Positions 50,610 to 60,124 of a stretch of DNA of 64,000 nt are shown here, piece after piece. Location: NCBI RefSeq assembly GCF_001411495.1, contig NZ_CP012981.1, positions 620,001 through 684,000 on the forward strand, given 5' to 3'. The translations under genes were made by a program, and so were the position numbers. This DNA comes from Burkholderia cepacia ATCC 25416. Its GTDB lineage: Bacteria > Pseudomonadota > Gammaproteobacteria > Burkholderiales > Burkholderiaceae. Under the pieces are notes generated by a model, which worked only from the letters and a program-made list of their open reading frames with translations, had not been told where the DNA came from and ran no database searches. How positions within the stretch are numbered: the stretch's first letter is position 1; every line of letters begins with the position of its first letter.

Positions 50610-51253
50610 GGCTGCGGTTCGAATTCGGCGATCACGTTCGTTTCACGGCGCGCGGCGTCGATCCAGCGCTGGACGGCCGGCAGCGCCGTCACGCGGGCCG
50701 CATAACCGGCCGCGTCCGGCGACAGGCCCGGCGCGTACGTGTTGAAGCGCATCACGACGGGCGCGTACATCGCATCGGCAATCCCGAATTCGCCGAACAG
50801 GAACGGCCCGCCCGACGCCTCGAGGCACGCGCTCCACAACGCGTCGATGCGCGCGACGTCGGCGAGCGCATCGGGCGTCGCGCCGCGCCCCGGCATCGAT
50901 GCACGCACGTTCATGCCCATCTGCGTGCGCAGCGCCGCGAAGCCCGCATGCATCTCGGCCGCGACGCAGCGCGCATGCGCGCGCTCGAGCGGATCGGCCG
51001 GCCACATCGGAAACTGCGGATAGCGTTCGGCGAGCGTCTCGGCGATCGCGAGCGAATCCCAGATCGCGACGCCGTGGTCGTCGATCAGGCACGGCACCTT
51101 GCCGGACGGCGAATACTCGAGGATGCGTGCGGCCGTGTCGTCGTGGCGCAGCTCGATCGCGATCTCGTCGAACGGGATGCCGAAATGCGCGAGCAGCAGC
51201 CACGGACGCATCGACCACGACGAGTAGTTCTTGTCTCCAATGACGAGTTTCAT
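50606..51253 (-). CDS. Glutathione S-transferase
   Basis: A 215-residue cytoplasmic GST. Start MKLVIGDKNYSSWSMRPWLL is the thioredoxin-like domain with the active-site SSWSMRPW segment; PSGKVPCLID contains the cis-Pro glutathione-binding motif, and GEFGIADAMYAPVVMRFNTY is the C-terminal helical domain. Substrate is unknown. The SSWSMRPW start places it in the GST group common in Burkholderia and Ralstonia. Four-base overlap with cca implies a shared transcript. Confidence 0.9.
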   Translation of the reverse strand: MKLVIGDKNYSSWSMRPWLLLAHFGIPFDEIAIELRHDDTAARILEYSPSGKVPCLIDDHGVAIWDSLAIAETLAERYPQFPMWPADPLERAHARCVAAEMHAGFAALRTQMGMNVRASMPGRGATPDALADVARIDALWSACLEASGGPFLFGEFGIADAMYAPVVMRFNTYAPGLSPDAAGYAARVTALPAVQRWIDAARRETNVIAEFEPQP

Positions 51254-51316
51254 GACGGTGTTCCGGAAAACGAGAAGGTGAAAAGGACGAAGCCGAACGA
51301 AGGCACCCGGGCCGGC

Positions 51317-52276
51317 CTAGCGGCGCGAGCGGAACCAGTCGAACCGGGACCGCTGCGCGGCCTGGCCGAGATACGCGGGCGCGATGCTTTCGAGACTCGC
51401 GGGCGAGATCCCGAGCTCCGGCGCGAGCGGCCCCGACAGCACGTTCGGCACCGACATCGTCGCGAGATTGTCGCGCGTGAGCACGGGCTCGCCGGGCAGG
51501 CATTCGAACACGCTCGCCTGCAGCCGCGCGAGCGCGTCGGGCAGCCGCACGATGCGTGCCTGCCGGCCGACCAGCGTGCCGCAATAGCGCACCAGCTGCT
51601 CGAGCGTGTAGACGGTCGGGCCGCCGAGTTCGTAGGTCTTGCCGTGCGCGGCCGCGAGATCCAGCGTGTTGACGAACGCACGCACGACATCGCCGACGAA
51701 CACGGGCTGGAAGCGCGCGTCGGGCATCGCGAGCGGCAGCACGGGCATCGTGCGCTGCAGGTTCGCGAACGTGTTGAGGAACGCATCGCCGGGGCCGAAC
51801 ACGACCGACGGGCGGAAGATCGTCAGCGCGAGCGAATCGGTCGCCGCGATCGCATGCAGCGCGGCCTCGCCGTCGCCCTTCGAGCGCTGGTACATGCTCG
51901 CGCCATGCGAATCGGCGCCGAGCGCGCTCATGTGCAGCACGCGCTGCACGCCCACCTCGGTGCAGGCGGTCGCGAGCGCGGCCGGCAGCGTGACGTGCGC
52001 GCGCTCGAAGCCGGGCCCGTACGGGGTACCGCGGCCGCCGTGCAGCACGCCGACGAGGTTGATCGCCGCGTGCGCACCGGCGACGAAGCGCGCGAGCGTG
52101 CGCGTGTCGAGCGCTTCGAGCTCGACGATTTCGACCGGCAGCATCTGCAGGTGGCGCGCGTGGTCGCGCCGGCGCGTGCCGATCCGTACCTGCTTGCCGG
52201 CGTCGATCAGCGCATTGACGAGCCGGCTGCCGATGAAGCCGGTGCCGCCCAGCAGCGCGACGGTCTGGCGATCCAT
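51317..52276 (-). CDS. NDUFA9-like extended SDR (NAD(P)-binding) protein
   Basis: A 319-residue atypical short-chain dehydrogenase. The dinucleotide motif VALLGGTGFIGSRLVNALID is at residues 6-25; MSALGADSHGASMYQRSKGD includes a YxxxK-type pair, though the following architecture is that of the 'atypical SDR' group related to the complex I accessory subunit NDUFA9. Such bacterial proteins may bind NADPH and act in quinone biosynthesis or redox sensing; substrate is unknown. The start at 52276 is used because the extension upstream crosses element B. It is not part of the downstream glutathione S-transferase unit (63-base gap). Confidence 0.82.
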   Translation of the reverse strand: MDRQTVALLGGTGFIGSRLVNALIDAGKQVRIGTRRRDHARHLQMLPVEIVELEALDTRTLARFVAGAHAAINLVGVLHGGRGTPYGPGFERAHVTLPAALATACTEVGVQRVLHMSALGADSHGASMYQRSKGDGEAALHAIAATDSLALTIFRPSVVFGPGDAFLNTFANLQRTMPVLPLAMPDARFQPVFVGDVVRAFVNTLDLAAAHGKTYELGGPTVYTLEQLVRYCGTLVGRQARIVRLPDALARLQASVFECLPGEPVLTRDNLATMSVPNVLSGPLAPELGISPASLESIAPAYLGQAAQRSRFDWFRSRR

Positions 52277-52290
52277 GGTCGGGACCTCTA

Positions 52291-52522
52291 AGGGGCTGTT
52301 CACGCTAATAACGGGCTTGCGCTGGCCCCCAGAAGGGCCGAGCGCAAGGATTGCGACGAAACGAATACTCGACGTATTCGCGAGGAGCATGACGCGGCGA
52401 TCGGCCCTTCCGGGGGTCAGCCCCACGCATGATTTTTTTCCAAACAGGCGAACGTGCCTTGCCGGCCGCATTGCGGCCGGCAAGGCACGTTCGCAAGCCC
52501 GTTATTAGCGTGAACAGCCCCT
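52291..52522. repeat. Composite palindromic element B (MITE-like) beside the NDUFA9-like gene
   Basis: A 232-base element with perfect 31-bp outer inverted repeats (52291-52321 and 52492-52522) beginning AGGGGCTGTTCACG. Inside are 24-base arms (52322-52345 with 52397-52420; three mismatches) around CGAATAC-tcgac-GTATTCG, then a 23-bp perfect hairpin with minimal loop (52448-52494) overlapping the right outer repeat by three bases. Layout and part of the sequence (GGG.CTGTTC.CG ends, GAAGGGCCG arm, GAATAC/GTATTC core) match element A at 31294-31580, while the remaining arm sequences differ. Frames crossing it are shadows. Confidence 0.85.
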
Positions 52523-52525
52523 TGA

Positions 52526-52552
52526 ACACTGCCGCGTCTCGCGCGGCAGTGT
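52526..52552 (-). terminator. Hairpin downstream of the lytic transglycosylase gene
   Basis: ACACTGCCGCG-TCTCG-CGCGGCAGTGT, an 11-bp perfect stem, lies 12 bases past the stop of the transglycosylase gene. No T-run follows on the minus strand, where element B begins. Confidence 0.5.
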
Positions 52553-52564
52553 GAAGAGTGCGGA

Positions 52565-54517
52565 TCAGGGCGAGATCATGCCCAGACGCTTCTTCAACGA
52601 CTGTGGTTTGCCCTCGAAGAGCGCCGCGTAATAAACGGTGTTCGACAGCACGTTCTTCACGTAGTCGCGCGTCTCGTTGAACGGAATCGTTTCTGCGAAG
52701 ATCGCGCCTTCGACCGGCTGCGTCAACACCTGGCGCCACTGGCGCGGCCGGCCCGGGCCCGCGTTGTAGCCGGCCGTGGCGAGCACCGGCGAGCTGTCGA
52801 AGTTGTTGTAGATGTCCGCCAGATACCAGGTGCCGAGCTGGATGTTGGTATCGATGTCGTGCATCTGCGTGCGCGAGATCGTGCCGAGGCCGAGCTTCTT
52901 CGCGACCATCTGCGCGGTGGCCGGCATCAGCTGCATCAGGCCGCCCGCGCCCACCGACGAACGCGCGCTCGTGATGAAGCGCGACTCCTGGCGGATCAGG
53001 CCGTACGCCCATTCGGTGTCGAGGCCCGTCGACTGCGCGTAGCGCTCGACGATGTTGCGGTACGGCGACGGGTAGCGCAGCGTGAAATCGTGCTCGGCTT
53101 TCGTGCGGTCGGCCGTGTTGACCGTGCGGTCGAGCAGGTCGACGCGCTTGCCGTACTCGGCGGCCGCGAGCAGCTGGCGATCGGTCATCCCGCGCAGCGG
53201 CCAGTTCCATTCGCGGTTGCCCTCGAGGCGCAGGTTCAGCGCGTAGAAACGCTGCGCGAGCGCGAAGCCCGGAATCTTGCCCATCGCGTCGATCTCGGCG
53301 TCGCTCACCTTCGTGCGCGGCGGGATCGTCGTGCGCTGGCCGAGCTCTTCACCGGCGAGCTGCCCGTAGAAGTTGTACTGCCCGGCGACCTGCTCGAATT
53401 CCTGGTTCGCCTGCAGCGTGTCGCCGCTCTGCTTGAGCGCGCGCGCATGCCAGTAGATCCAGGCCGGATCGTCGCGCAGCGACGGCGGCATCTGCTCGAT
53501 CGACCAGCGCACCATCGGCCAGTTGCCGGCGAGCAGCGCGGCGCGCGTGCGCCATTCGTAGCCCGGGTTCGACAGCGGCGCATTCGCGGATTTCGCATAC
53601 CAGACCGACGCGAGCGGCGAGCGCTTGATCGCGCCCTGGTAGCCGATCGCGCCCCACGCGATCGCCTGCTCCTGTTTGGTCAGCGAAGGCGCGACCGTCG
53701 TGAGCATGCCGGCGGCCGCGTCCGGATCGTTGCGCGCCATGCGGCCGAGCGCGATCAGCGCAAGCTGGTGCGACGTCGCGTCGGGGCCGACGCCGCGCGC
53801 GAGGTACAGCGGCGGCGCGCTCGTCGCCTGGTCGAAGCCGACCGGACGCGCGCCGAGCGCGTCGACGATCTTGCCGCCGAGCGTCGTGTAGTTCTGCTCG
53901 TACGCGAGGCGCGCCTGCTGCCATACGTCGTCGCTCGTGAACTGCTGGTTGACCGTGAGCGCGGTGATCAGGTCGACGCATGCGTCGCCGTAATTCTTCG
54001 GCTCGACGAGCAGCGCGCGTGCCGCATCGGCGACGTTCTCGCCGCGCGCCGCGCGCGATTCGAGCGCATAACACTTGACCTGCGTGTCGTCGTCGAGCAC
54101 GAAGCGCTTGTATTGATCGTCGAAGTTGCGCCAGTCGTGGCGCGCGCCGAGCACGAGCAGGTAGTCGTTGCGCAGGCGGTCGGCGATCGCCTGGCCGTCG
54201 TAGCGCTGCAGGAACGACTGCACGGGCGCGTCCGGCGCATCCACGCGCGCGCGGCCCGTCGAATCGAACAGCTGCGGCTTGATCTGGAAATACTCGACGT
54301 AGGACGGTACCGGATAGTTCGGAATCATCGACGCGAGCTGCGCGGCTTTCGCGGCGTCGTTGCGGCGCGCGGCTTCACGAAGCTGCACGAAGGTCTGGTC
54401 GTCCCCGGAGACCGTATCGTCGTTCGGTGCGGCGCACGCGGCCGTGCCCGCGACGAGCGCGGTGGCCGAAAGCGTCAGCGCGACCGCGCGATATACTCGG
54501 AAAAGGCTGTTCGACAT
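52565..54517 (-). CDS. slt: Soluble lytic murein transglycosylase (Slt70 type)
   Basis: A 650-residue periplasmic enzyme. A signal peptide (VALTLSATALVAGTAACAAP, which may also act as a lipobox at AAC) is followed by a long helical superhelix domain (about 60-480) and a C-terminal goose-lysozyme-like catalytic domain: catalytic Glu511 in LIRQESRF, GAGGLMQLMPATAQM, and TAGYNAGPGR. It cleaves glycan strands to 1,6-anhydro-muropeptides. I use the ATG at 54517; the longer frame upstream is antisense to the cyclo-ligase gene. Genes for 5-FTHF cyclo-ligase start divergently only 21 bases away. Confidence 0.92.
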   Translation of the reverse strand: MSNSLFRVYRAVALTLSATALVAGTAACAAPNDDTVSGDDQTFVQLREAARRNDAAKAAQLASMIPNYPVPSYVEYFQIKPQLFDSTGRARVDAPDAPVQSFLQRYDGQAIADRLRNDYLLVLGARHDWRNFDDQYKRFVLDDDTQVKCYALESRAARGENVADAARALLVEPKNYGDACVDLITALTVNQQFTSDDVWQQARLAYEQNYTTLGGKIVDALGARPVGFDQATSAPPLYLARGVGPDATSHQLALIALGRMARNDPDAAAGMLTTVAPSLTKQEQAIAWGAIGYQGAIKRSPLASVWYAKSANAPLSNPGYEWRTRAALLAGNWPMVRWSIEQMPPSLRDDPAWIYWHARALKQSGDTLQANQEFEQVAGQYNFYGQLAGEELGQRTTIPPRTKVSDAEIDAMGKIPGFALAQRFYALNLRLEGNREWNWPLRGMTDRQLLAAAEYGKRVDLLDRTVNTADRTKAEHDFTLRYPSPYRNIVERYAQSTGLDTEWAYGLIRQESRFITSARSSVGAGGLMQLMPATAQMVAKKLGLGTISRTQMHDIDTNIQLGTWYLADIYNNFDSSPVLATAGYNAGPGRPRQWRQVLTQPVEGAIFAETIPFNETRDYVKNVLSNTVYYAALFEGKPQSLKKRLGMISP

Positions 54518-54537
54518 CGTTTTGAATGGAGCACGAA

Positions 54538-55134
54538 GTGAGCGAAAGCATAGCACGCAACCCTGTGCCGAACCCGAAGGTTGCGCTACGCAAAACGCTG
54601 TCCGGCGCGCGTCGCGACGCCGCGTCGCAACCCGCCGCGAACGCCGCGCTCGACGCGCGGCTGCGCACGCTGCTCGAGCGGCTCGCGCCGCGCACGGTCG
54701 GGTTCTACTGGCCGCTGCCGGGCGAATTCGACGCGCGCGATGCGGTGCTCGCCTGGTGCGCGGCCGGTGCCGGCCGGCGCGCCGCGCTGCCCGTGATCGG
54801 CGAGCGGCACACGCCGCTCGAGTTCCATGCATGGGACACGCATACGCCGATGCGCGAAGGCCATCACCGGATTCCGGAACCGGCGTCGGGAATCGTCGTC
54901 GTGCCCGACCTGTTGCTGATTCCCTGTGTGGGATTCGATCCGCAGCGCTACCGGCTCGGCTACGGCGGCGGCTATTACGACCGCACGCTCGCCGCGTGGC
55001 CGGGCAGCCAGCCGCCCGTGACGGTCGGCATCGCCTATGAAGCGTGCCGCGTCGACGCACTGCCGGCCGAAGCGCACGATCTCGCGCTGCGCTGGATCGT
55101 GACCGACGGCGCGCTCTACCCGGCCGCCGGATAA
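54538..55134 (+). CDS. fau: 5-formyltetrahydrofolate cyclo-ligase
   Basis: A 198-residue folate enzyme (202 if the ATG at 54526 is used). It has the ATP site with basic N-terminus (ALRKTLSGARRDA), WPLPGEFDARDAV, and the glycine-rich GYGGGYYDRTLA. It converts 5-formyl-THF to 5,10-methenyl-THF with ATP in the cytoplasm. I favour the GTG at 54538 because GGAG lies six bases upstream. The short gap to slt (21 bases between start codons) means overlapping divergent promoters. Confidence 0.9.
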   Translation: MSESIARNPVPNPKVALRKTLSGARRDAASQPAANAALDARLRTLLERLAPRTVGFYWPLPGEFDARDAVLAWCAAGAGRRAALPVIGERHTPLEFHAWDTHTPMREGHHRIPEPASGIVVVPDLLLIPCVGFDPQRYRLGYGGGYYDRTLAAWPGSQPPVTVGIAYEACRVDALPAEAHDLALRWIVTDGALYPAAG

Positions 55135-55230
55135 TGCGGCGGGCGGCGCGGCGTCCGTCGTCGCACGCCCGTCAGCGCATTGCCGCGCGCCACCGCCGGC
55201 GCAACCCCGGCCCGACCCCGGTCCAACCGC

Positions 55231-55743
55231 TTACAGCGACGCCGCCGCGCGCGCGGCCGTGTCGTACAGCCCCGAAGCGTTGCGCAGCAACTGCGCCGCG
55301 TCGCCGATCTGCTCGTTGGTGAGCCCGCTGTCCTTCAGCGTCTCGATCAGGCAGTGCTCGCGCACCTCGCGGTACTTCAGGCACAGGTCGCGGCCCGCGT
55401 CGGTCGCGAAGAAGAACACTTCCTTGCCGTTCTTCTCGCTCTTCACATAGCCGCGGGCGATCAGTTTTTTCAGCGCATAGGTCGCGACGTGCGTATCCTC
55501 GATATTGAGCACGAAGCAGATGTCGGCGAGCTTCTTCTTGCGTTCACGGTGGCTGACGTGATGCAGCAGCGACACCTCGACCGCCGTCATGTCCTTCGCG
55601 CCGGCCGCCGACATGCAGCGCACCATCCACCGGTTGAACGCGTTGCCTGCCATGATGAGCCCGTATTCGAGCTCCGACAGCTCCGCGCTCGAATCGGAAA
55701 CGAGGTGTTCGGATGACACGATCTTGGTCGCAGGACGCTTCAT
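55231..55743 (-). CDS. MarR-like winged-helix transcriptional regulator
   Basis: A 170-residue cytoplasmic DNA-binding protein. The winged-helix core is about residues 52-115: MTAVEVSLLHHVSHRERKKK, then IEDTHVATYALKKLIARGYV with the wing GKEVFFFATDAG. It resembles the MarR/HTH_27-type regulators without an effector domain. It is divergent from pxpBCA across 148 bases, which hold a 6-6 dyad (55852-55869), so it is a candidate regulator of 5-oxoproline degradation; that is inference from position. Start at 55743 is chosen because upstream frame sequence reaches toward the divergent promoter. Confidence 0.8.
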   Translation of the reverse strand: MKRPATKIVSSEHLVSDSSAELSELEYGLIMAGNAFNRWMVRCMSAAGAKDMTAVEVSLLHHVSHRERKKKLADICFVLNIEDTHVATYALKKLIARGYVKSEKNGKEVFFFATDAGRDLCLKYREVREHCLIETLKDSGLTNEQIGDAAQLLRNASGLYDTAARAAASL

Positions 55744-55847
55744 GTAAAGACGGAGCAAGCCGGATGACAGGGTGTGCCGAGTGTACGCCAGAAGCCCGGA
55801 CATCCGGGCTAGGCGAAAACGCTTATTGGGAAGTTGTCGATATTTTA

Positions 55848-55869
55848 TTGACAATGTGCGCTAACATTG
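55848..55869 (+). promoter_or_regulatory. Candidate operator/promoter upstream of pxpB
   Basis: TTGACA (55848-55853) overlaps a dyad CAATGT-gcgcta-ACATTG (55852-55869), with perfect half-sites. The pxpB ATG follows at 55892. No convincing -10 is seen. It fits a binding site for the divergent MarR-like regulator. Confidence 0.45.
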
Positions 55870-55891
55870 CCGTCCGAACCGTGCCAGTCCG

Positions 55892-56548
55892 ATGACGCAA
55901 CCCCGCATTTATCCGCTCGGCGATGCCGCCCTCGTCTGCGAGGTGCCGCCGCCCGCCACGCTCGATTGCCAGCGCCGCGTCTGGGCCGTTGCCGAGGTCG
56001 CGCGCGCGTGGCCCGACGTGGTCGACGTCGTGCCCGGCATGAACAACCTGACGATCGTGTTCGACGCGCTCGCCACGACGGCCGGGGCGCTCACGCCGGC
56101 GCTGCGCGACGCGTGGGAGACGGCCGACGTCGAGCATGCGGACGGTCGCGAGGTCGAAATCCCGGTCGAGTACGGCGGCGCCGCCGGCCCCGACCTGGCG
56201 GCCGTCGCCGCCCATACCGGCCTGTCGGCCGACGAGGTCGTCGCGCGCCACGCAGCCGGCGCCTACGTCGTGTTCTTCGTCGGCTTCCAGCCGGGCTTCG
56301 CGTATCTCGGCGGGCTCGATGCCGCGCTGCACACGCCGCGCCGCGCGGCGCCGCGCCTCGAAGTGCCGGCCGGCTCGGTCGGCATCGGCGGCGCACAGAC
56401 AGGCATCTACCCGGCCACGTCTCCCGGCGGCTGGCAACTGATCGGCCGCACGTCGCACGTGCTGTTCGATCCGGCGCGGCCGCAGCCGACGCTGCTGCTG
56501 CCCGGCGACCGCGTGCGCTTCACCATTGCGGGAGTCGACGCGCGATGA
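55892..56548 (+). CDS. pxpB: 5-oxoprolinase subunit PxpB
   Basis: A 218-residue protein of the KipI/allophanate hydrolase subunit 1 family. Marks are YPLGDAALVCEVPPPATLDC near the start, VPGMNNLTIVFD, and FQPGFAYLGGLDAALHTPRR, RLEVPAGSVGIGGAQTGIYP. With PxpC and PxpA it forms the bacterial ATP-dependent 5-oxoprolinase, converting cyclised glutamate to glutamate. Four-base overlap (ATGA) with pxpC. An alternative name from Bacillus is KipI; the gene trio B-C-A supports the oxoprolinase role. Confidence 0.93.
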   Translation: MTQPRIYPLGDAALVCEVPPPATLDCQRRVWAVAEVARAWPDVVDVVPGMNNLTIVFDALATTAGALTPALRDAWETADVEHADGREVEIPVEYGGAAGPDLAAVAAHTGLSADEVVARHAAGAYVVFFVGFQPGFAYLGGLDAALHTPRRAAPRLEVPAGSVGIGGAQTGIYPATSPGGWQLIGRTSHVLFDPARPQPTLLLPGDRVRFTIAGVDAR

Positions 56549-57612
56549 CCCAGAGCAACGCACCGGGCACCATCGAGGTGGTGCGGGCCGGCCCGCTGTC
56601 CACCGTGCAGGATCTCGGCCGCCGCGGCACGCGCCATCTCGGCGTCGCGCAGGGCGGCGCGCTCGACAGCCTCGCGCTCGAGGTCGGCAACCGGCTGGTC
56701 GGCAACCGTCCCGACGCGGCGGCCGTCGAAATCACGATCGGCCCGGCCGCCTTCCGCTTCACGCGCGCGACCCGCATCGCGATCACCGGCACCGAGTTCG
56801 GCGCCACGCTCGACGGCCGGCGCGTATATTCGTGGTGGAGCCTGCCGGTCGAGGCCGGGCAGACGCTCGTGCTGCCGGCCGCGAAACGCGGGATGCGCGG
56901 CTACCTGTGCATCGCCGGCGGCATCGACGTGCTGCCGATGCTCGGCTCGCGCAGCACCGATCTCGCGTCGCGCTTCGGCGGCCTCGGCGGCCGCGCGCTG
57001 CGCGACGGCGATCGCCTCCCGGTCGGCGTGCTTCCGGCCGGGATGGGCTGCCTCGCGGCCGATGCGCCCGAATTCGGGGTAAAGGCGCCGGCGTGGTGCG
57101 CGTTCGCGCGCGTCGACGAGCCGCCGCGCCGCCACCGCCCCGCGCACGCGCCGTGGGCGATGCCCGTGCGCGTGCTGCCGGGCCCCGACTACGCGTCGTT
57201 CGCCGCCGATGCACAGCAGGCGTTCTGGGACGAGGAATGGCTCGTCACGGCGAACAGCAACCGCATGGGCTATCGGCTTGCGGGCGTCGAACTCGTGCGC
57301 GAGCGGCCGGCCGAGCTGCTGTCGCATGCGGTGCTGCCCGGCACGATCCAGGTGCCGCCGAACGGCCAGCCGATCGTGCTGATGCACGACGCGCAGACCA
57401 CCGGCGGCTACCCGAAGATCGGCACGGTGATCCGTGCGGACCTGTGGAAACTCGCGCAGGCGCGGCTCAACCTGCCGGTCCGCTTCGTGCGCACGACACC
57501 CGACGCCGCGCGCGCCGCCCTGGCCGCAGAACGTGCCTATCTGCGGCAGATCGACGTGGCGATCGACATGCGCGAGGAAGCGCGCCGCCGCGCCCAGTCG
57601 CGCGCGGCATGA
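56545..57612 (+). CDS. pxpC: 5-oxoprolinase subunit PxpC
   Basis: A 355-residue protein of the KipA/allophanate hydrolase subunit 2 family. Typical segments are [40 protein letters not shown], and [20 protein letters not shown]. The middle [20 protein letters not shown] is also conserved. It pairs with PxpB to phosphorylate/cleave 5-oxoproline. The start at 56545 gives the coupled overlap; the longer frame from 55867 lies over pxpB and is rejected. The C-terminal tail is Ala/Arg-rich. Confidence 0.93.
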   Translation: MTQSNAPGTIEVVRAGPLSTVQDLGRRGTRHLGVAQGGALDSLALEVGNRLVGNRPDAAAVEITIGPAAFRFTRATRIAITGTEFGATLDGRRVYSWWSLPVEAGQTLVLPAAKRGMRGYLCIAGGIDVLPMLGSRSTDLASRFGGLGGRALRDGDRLPVGVLPAGMGCLAADAPEFGVKAPAWCAFARVDEPPRRHRPAHAPWAMPVRVLPGPDYASFAADAQQAFWDEEWLVTANSNRMGYRLAGVELVRERPAELLSHAVLPGTIQVPPNGQPIVLMHDAQTTGGYPKIGTVIRADLWKLAQARLNLPVRFVRTTPDAARAALAAERAYLRQIDVAIDMREEARRRAQSRAA

Positions 57613-57682
57613 CAATGGCGGTAGCAGTACCGAAGGCAGTAGCAGCAAGGACGGGCCACGCAATCAGTGGACGAGGAACACC

Positions 57683-58447
57683 ATGGAAATCGATCTGAAT
57701 GCCGATCTCGGCGAAGGCTGCGGTTCGGACGAGGCGCTGCTCGACCTCGTCACGTCCGCGAACATCGCATGCGGGTGGCATGCGGGCGGCGCGAACGCGA
57801 TGCGCGACTGCGTGCGCTGGGCCGTGCAGAAAGGCGTGGCGATCGGCGCGCATCCGAGCTTTCACGATCCGGAGAATTTCGGCCGCAAGGAAATGCAGCT
57901 GCCGGCCGGCGACATCTACGCGGGCGTGCTGTACCAGCTCGGCGCGCTGTCGGCGATCGCGCAGGCCGAGGGCGGGCGCATCGCGCACGTGAAACCGCAC
58001 GGCGCGCTGTACAACCAGGCCGCACGCGACCCGATGATCGCCGATGCGGTGGTGTCCGCGATCCGCGATTTCGATCCGTCGCTCGCGGTCTTCGGGCTCG
58101 CGAACAGCGTGTTCGTCGCCGCCGCGCGGCACGCGGGGCTCGCCGCGGTGGAGGAAGTGTTCGCCGATCGCGGCTACCGCGCGGACGGCTCGCTCGTGCC
58201 GCGCAACCAGCCCGGCGCGCTGATCGACGACGAAGACACGATGATCGCGCGCACGCTCGACATGGTGCGCAGCCGTCAGGTGCGTGCGATCGGCGGCGAG
58301 TGGGTGATGCTCAATGCGCAGACCGTCTGCCTGCACGGCGACGGGCCGCATGCGCTGGTATTCGCGAAACGGATTCGCGCCGCGCTCGAGGCGGTGGGCG
58401 TCGACGTCGTCGCGCCCGGCATGCTGCAGGCCGACGAACGCACGTGA
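57683..58447 (+). CDS. pxpA: 5-oxoprolinase subunit PxpA (LamB/YcsF family)
   Basis: A 254-residue LamB/YcsF protein. Signature [20 protein letters not shown], with [40 protein letters not shown] and [15 protein letters not shown]. It is the third subunit of the Pxp 5-oxoprolinase and likely holds the metal-dependent ring-opening step. It is 70 bases after pxpC with the same strand and a terminator downstream, completing the operon. Confidence 0.95.
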   Translation: MEIDLNADLGEGCGSDEALLDLVTSANIACGWHAGGANAMRDCVRWAVQKGVAIGAHPSFHDPENFGRKEMQLPAGDIYAGVLYQLGALSAIAQAEGGRIAHVKPHGALYNQAARDPMIADAVVSAIRDFDPSLAVFGLANSVFVAAARHAGLAAVEEVFADRGYRADGSLVPRNQPGALIDDEDTMIARTLDMVRSRQVRAIGGEWVMLNAQTVCLHGDGPHALVFAKRIRAALEAVGVDVVAPGMLQADERT

Positions 58448-58481
58448 CCCGGCCGGCTGCCTGATCCGTCGCACAAAAGAA

Positions 58482-58504
58482 AAAAGCGCCCTCGTGGCGC
58501 TTTT
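58482..58504 (+). terminator. Rho-independent terminator of pxpBCA
   Basis: AAAAGCGCC (58482-58490), CTCGT loop, GGCGCTTTT (58496-58504), with flanking A-run. It ends the pxpBCA transcript, 35 bases after pxpA. Confidence 0.85.
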
Positions 58505-58986
58505 CCGTTGGCGCAATCGCTGCGGCTTCGCCGTCTGTCGATTCGCCCCCCGAAACCGTCTTTCGACGGTGACCGGAAAAATCTTCCGGATTAAAAAACG
58601 TCCGCCGCGGCCCGATCACTGCATTCCCCGGTCAGACGACGGAACGTTGCTTTATCTGCAAGTCGGCCTGCATGCATGTTTTGTACGACGATGATTGGCC
58701 CCGCCGTGCATGCAGACACTCCGCGGCCGGCACGTGCTTCACGTGCCGGCAACGCTAACCCCGCGCTTATTTCTGCTACCCCGTAGAACTTATCTATTCT
58801 TTTCATTTTTTCAACTTGTGGGGTGAAGAATAGATATTGGCGGAACGGGATGTCAATCGTTTTAAACGCTATTTTCCGACGATTCAAGGGTTTTCCTTAT
58901 CGATTGCCGCCCACGCGCACGCGTTTCGCCGCGGGTGCGCGAGGCCAATCAAACAGGGGAAGATCGGTGCGGGCCGTCGGGCGCGA
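58505..58986. other. AT-rich intergenic region between pxpA and the TraB/GumN-like gene
   Basis: About 480 bases. 58770-58890 is clearly AT-rich. It has a perfect 11-bp hairpin GCCGGCACGTG-ctt-CACGTGCCGGC (58726-58750) and a 10-bp inverted repeat ATCTATTCTT / AAGAATAGAT (58792-58801 with 58826-58835). No gene is convincing. The TraB/GumN gene reads toward this region from the right, so its terminator should be here, but no T-run hairpin is evident. Confidence 0.45.
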
Positions 58987-60124
58987 TCAGTTCGCGTCGA
59001 CCCGGTATCCTTGCTGGCGCAACAATTCGAGCACGCCGCGCGGGCCGCCCAGATGCAGCGCGCCGATCGCGACGAACAGCGGCCGGTTCGGTGCGGCGAT
59101 TGCCGTCATCCGTGCAACGAAGCGGCGGTTGCGCTCGTACACGATCTTGTTGTCGATCGACGCCGACAACACCTTCGAACGCGCGAGCCGTTCGCTCTTC
59201 GCGACGGCCCACGCCGAGATCGCATCGGCGTCGCCAATTCGCCACAGTCGGTGCAGCGCCTTGATGTCGTCGGCGTTCTGTGCGGGCGTCTGCACCATGT
59301 CCTGCGCGAGCATCTCGCGCTGCTCGGCGAGCGTCAGCCCGGTGAACGCGCGCATCTGTTCGGCGAGCGTCTCGAGCCCGATCACGCGGCCGCCCTTCTT
59401 CTTCAGGAACACGTTCTGCAACTGCGCCTCGGTGCCGTACTCGGTCTGCAGGCCGGCCGACAGCGAATCGTAGGTCTCGACGACGAGCGCCGCGAGCCAC
59501 GGCCGCATCTTGCGGATCTCGGCGAGCGCGGCCGGGTTGCCGCGCAGGCGCGCCGCGAGCCGCTGCCACAGCGGATCCGGCAGCAGGCGCTGCAGGCACG
59601 GGTAGCGGCATACGCCGTACTTCGACACGTCGTCCTGGGATTCGAGCAGGTCGTCGGGCGACAGCTCGAGCGCGAGCGTCGGCGACGCGGCAAGCGCCGC
59701 GAGGATGCGCGGCCGGAACGGCTGCGCGCTCGGGTAATCGGACGGATCGCCCGTGTGCAGCGTGCCGAGCACGTAGAGCGTGACACGCCCCTTGGTCGCG
59801 ACGTAGAACGGCATGCGCGCGGGCTGCACGCGCACCGCGCCGCTCGCGACCGTGCCGTTCGACACGGCGGGTGCGTGAAAGCCCGGCAGGCTCATGCCGG
59901 GCGGCGGGACTTGCGACGGATGGATCGGTGAGGTGGCCGGCGCGCGCCCTTCGGCGCGCGCGGATTCGACGGGAACCACGAGGCTGGCCGCCACGCACGC
60001 GCCGGCCAGCGCGGCGCCCGTGACGGTACGCACGCCCCAGCGCCGCGCGTAGCGGTACGCGCGCATCACGCGCGCGCCGCCTGCCCCCGCACGGCGCACG
60101 CCGGACGCGCGCGCCGCCAACGCT

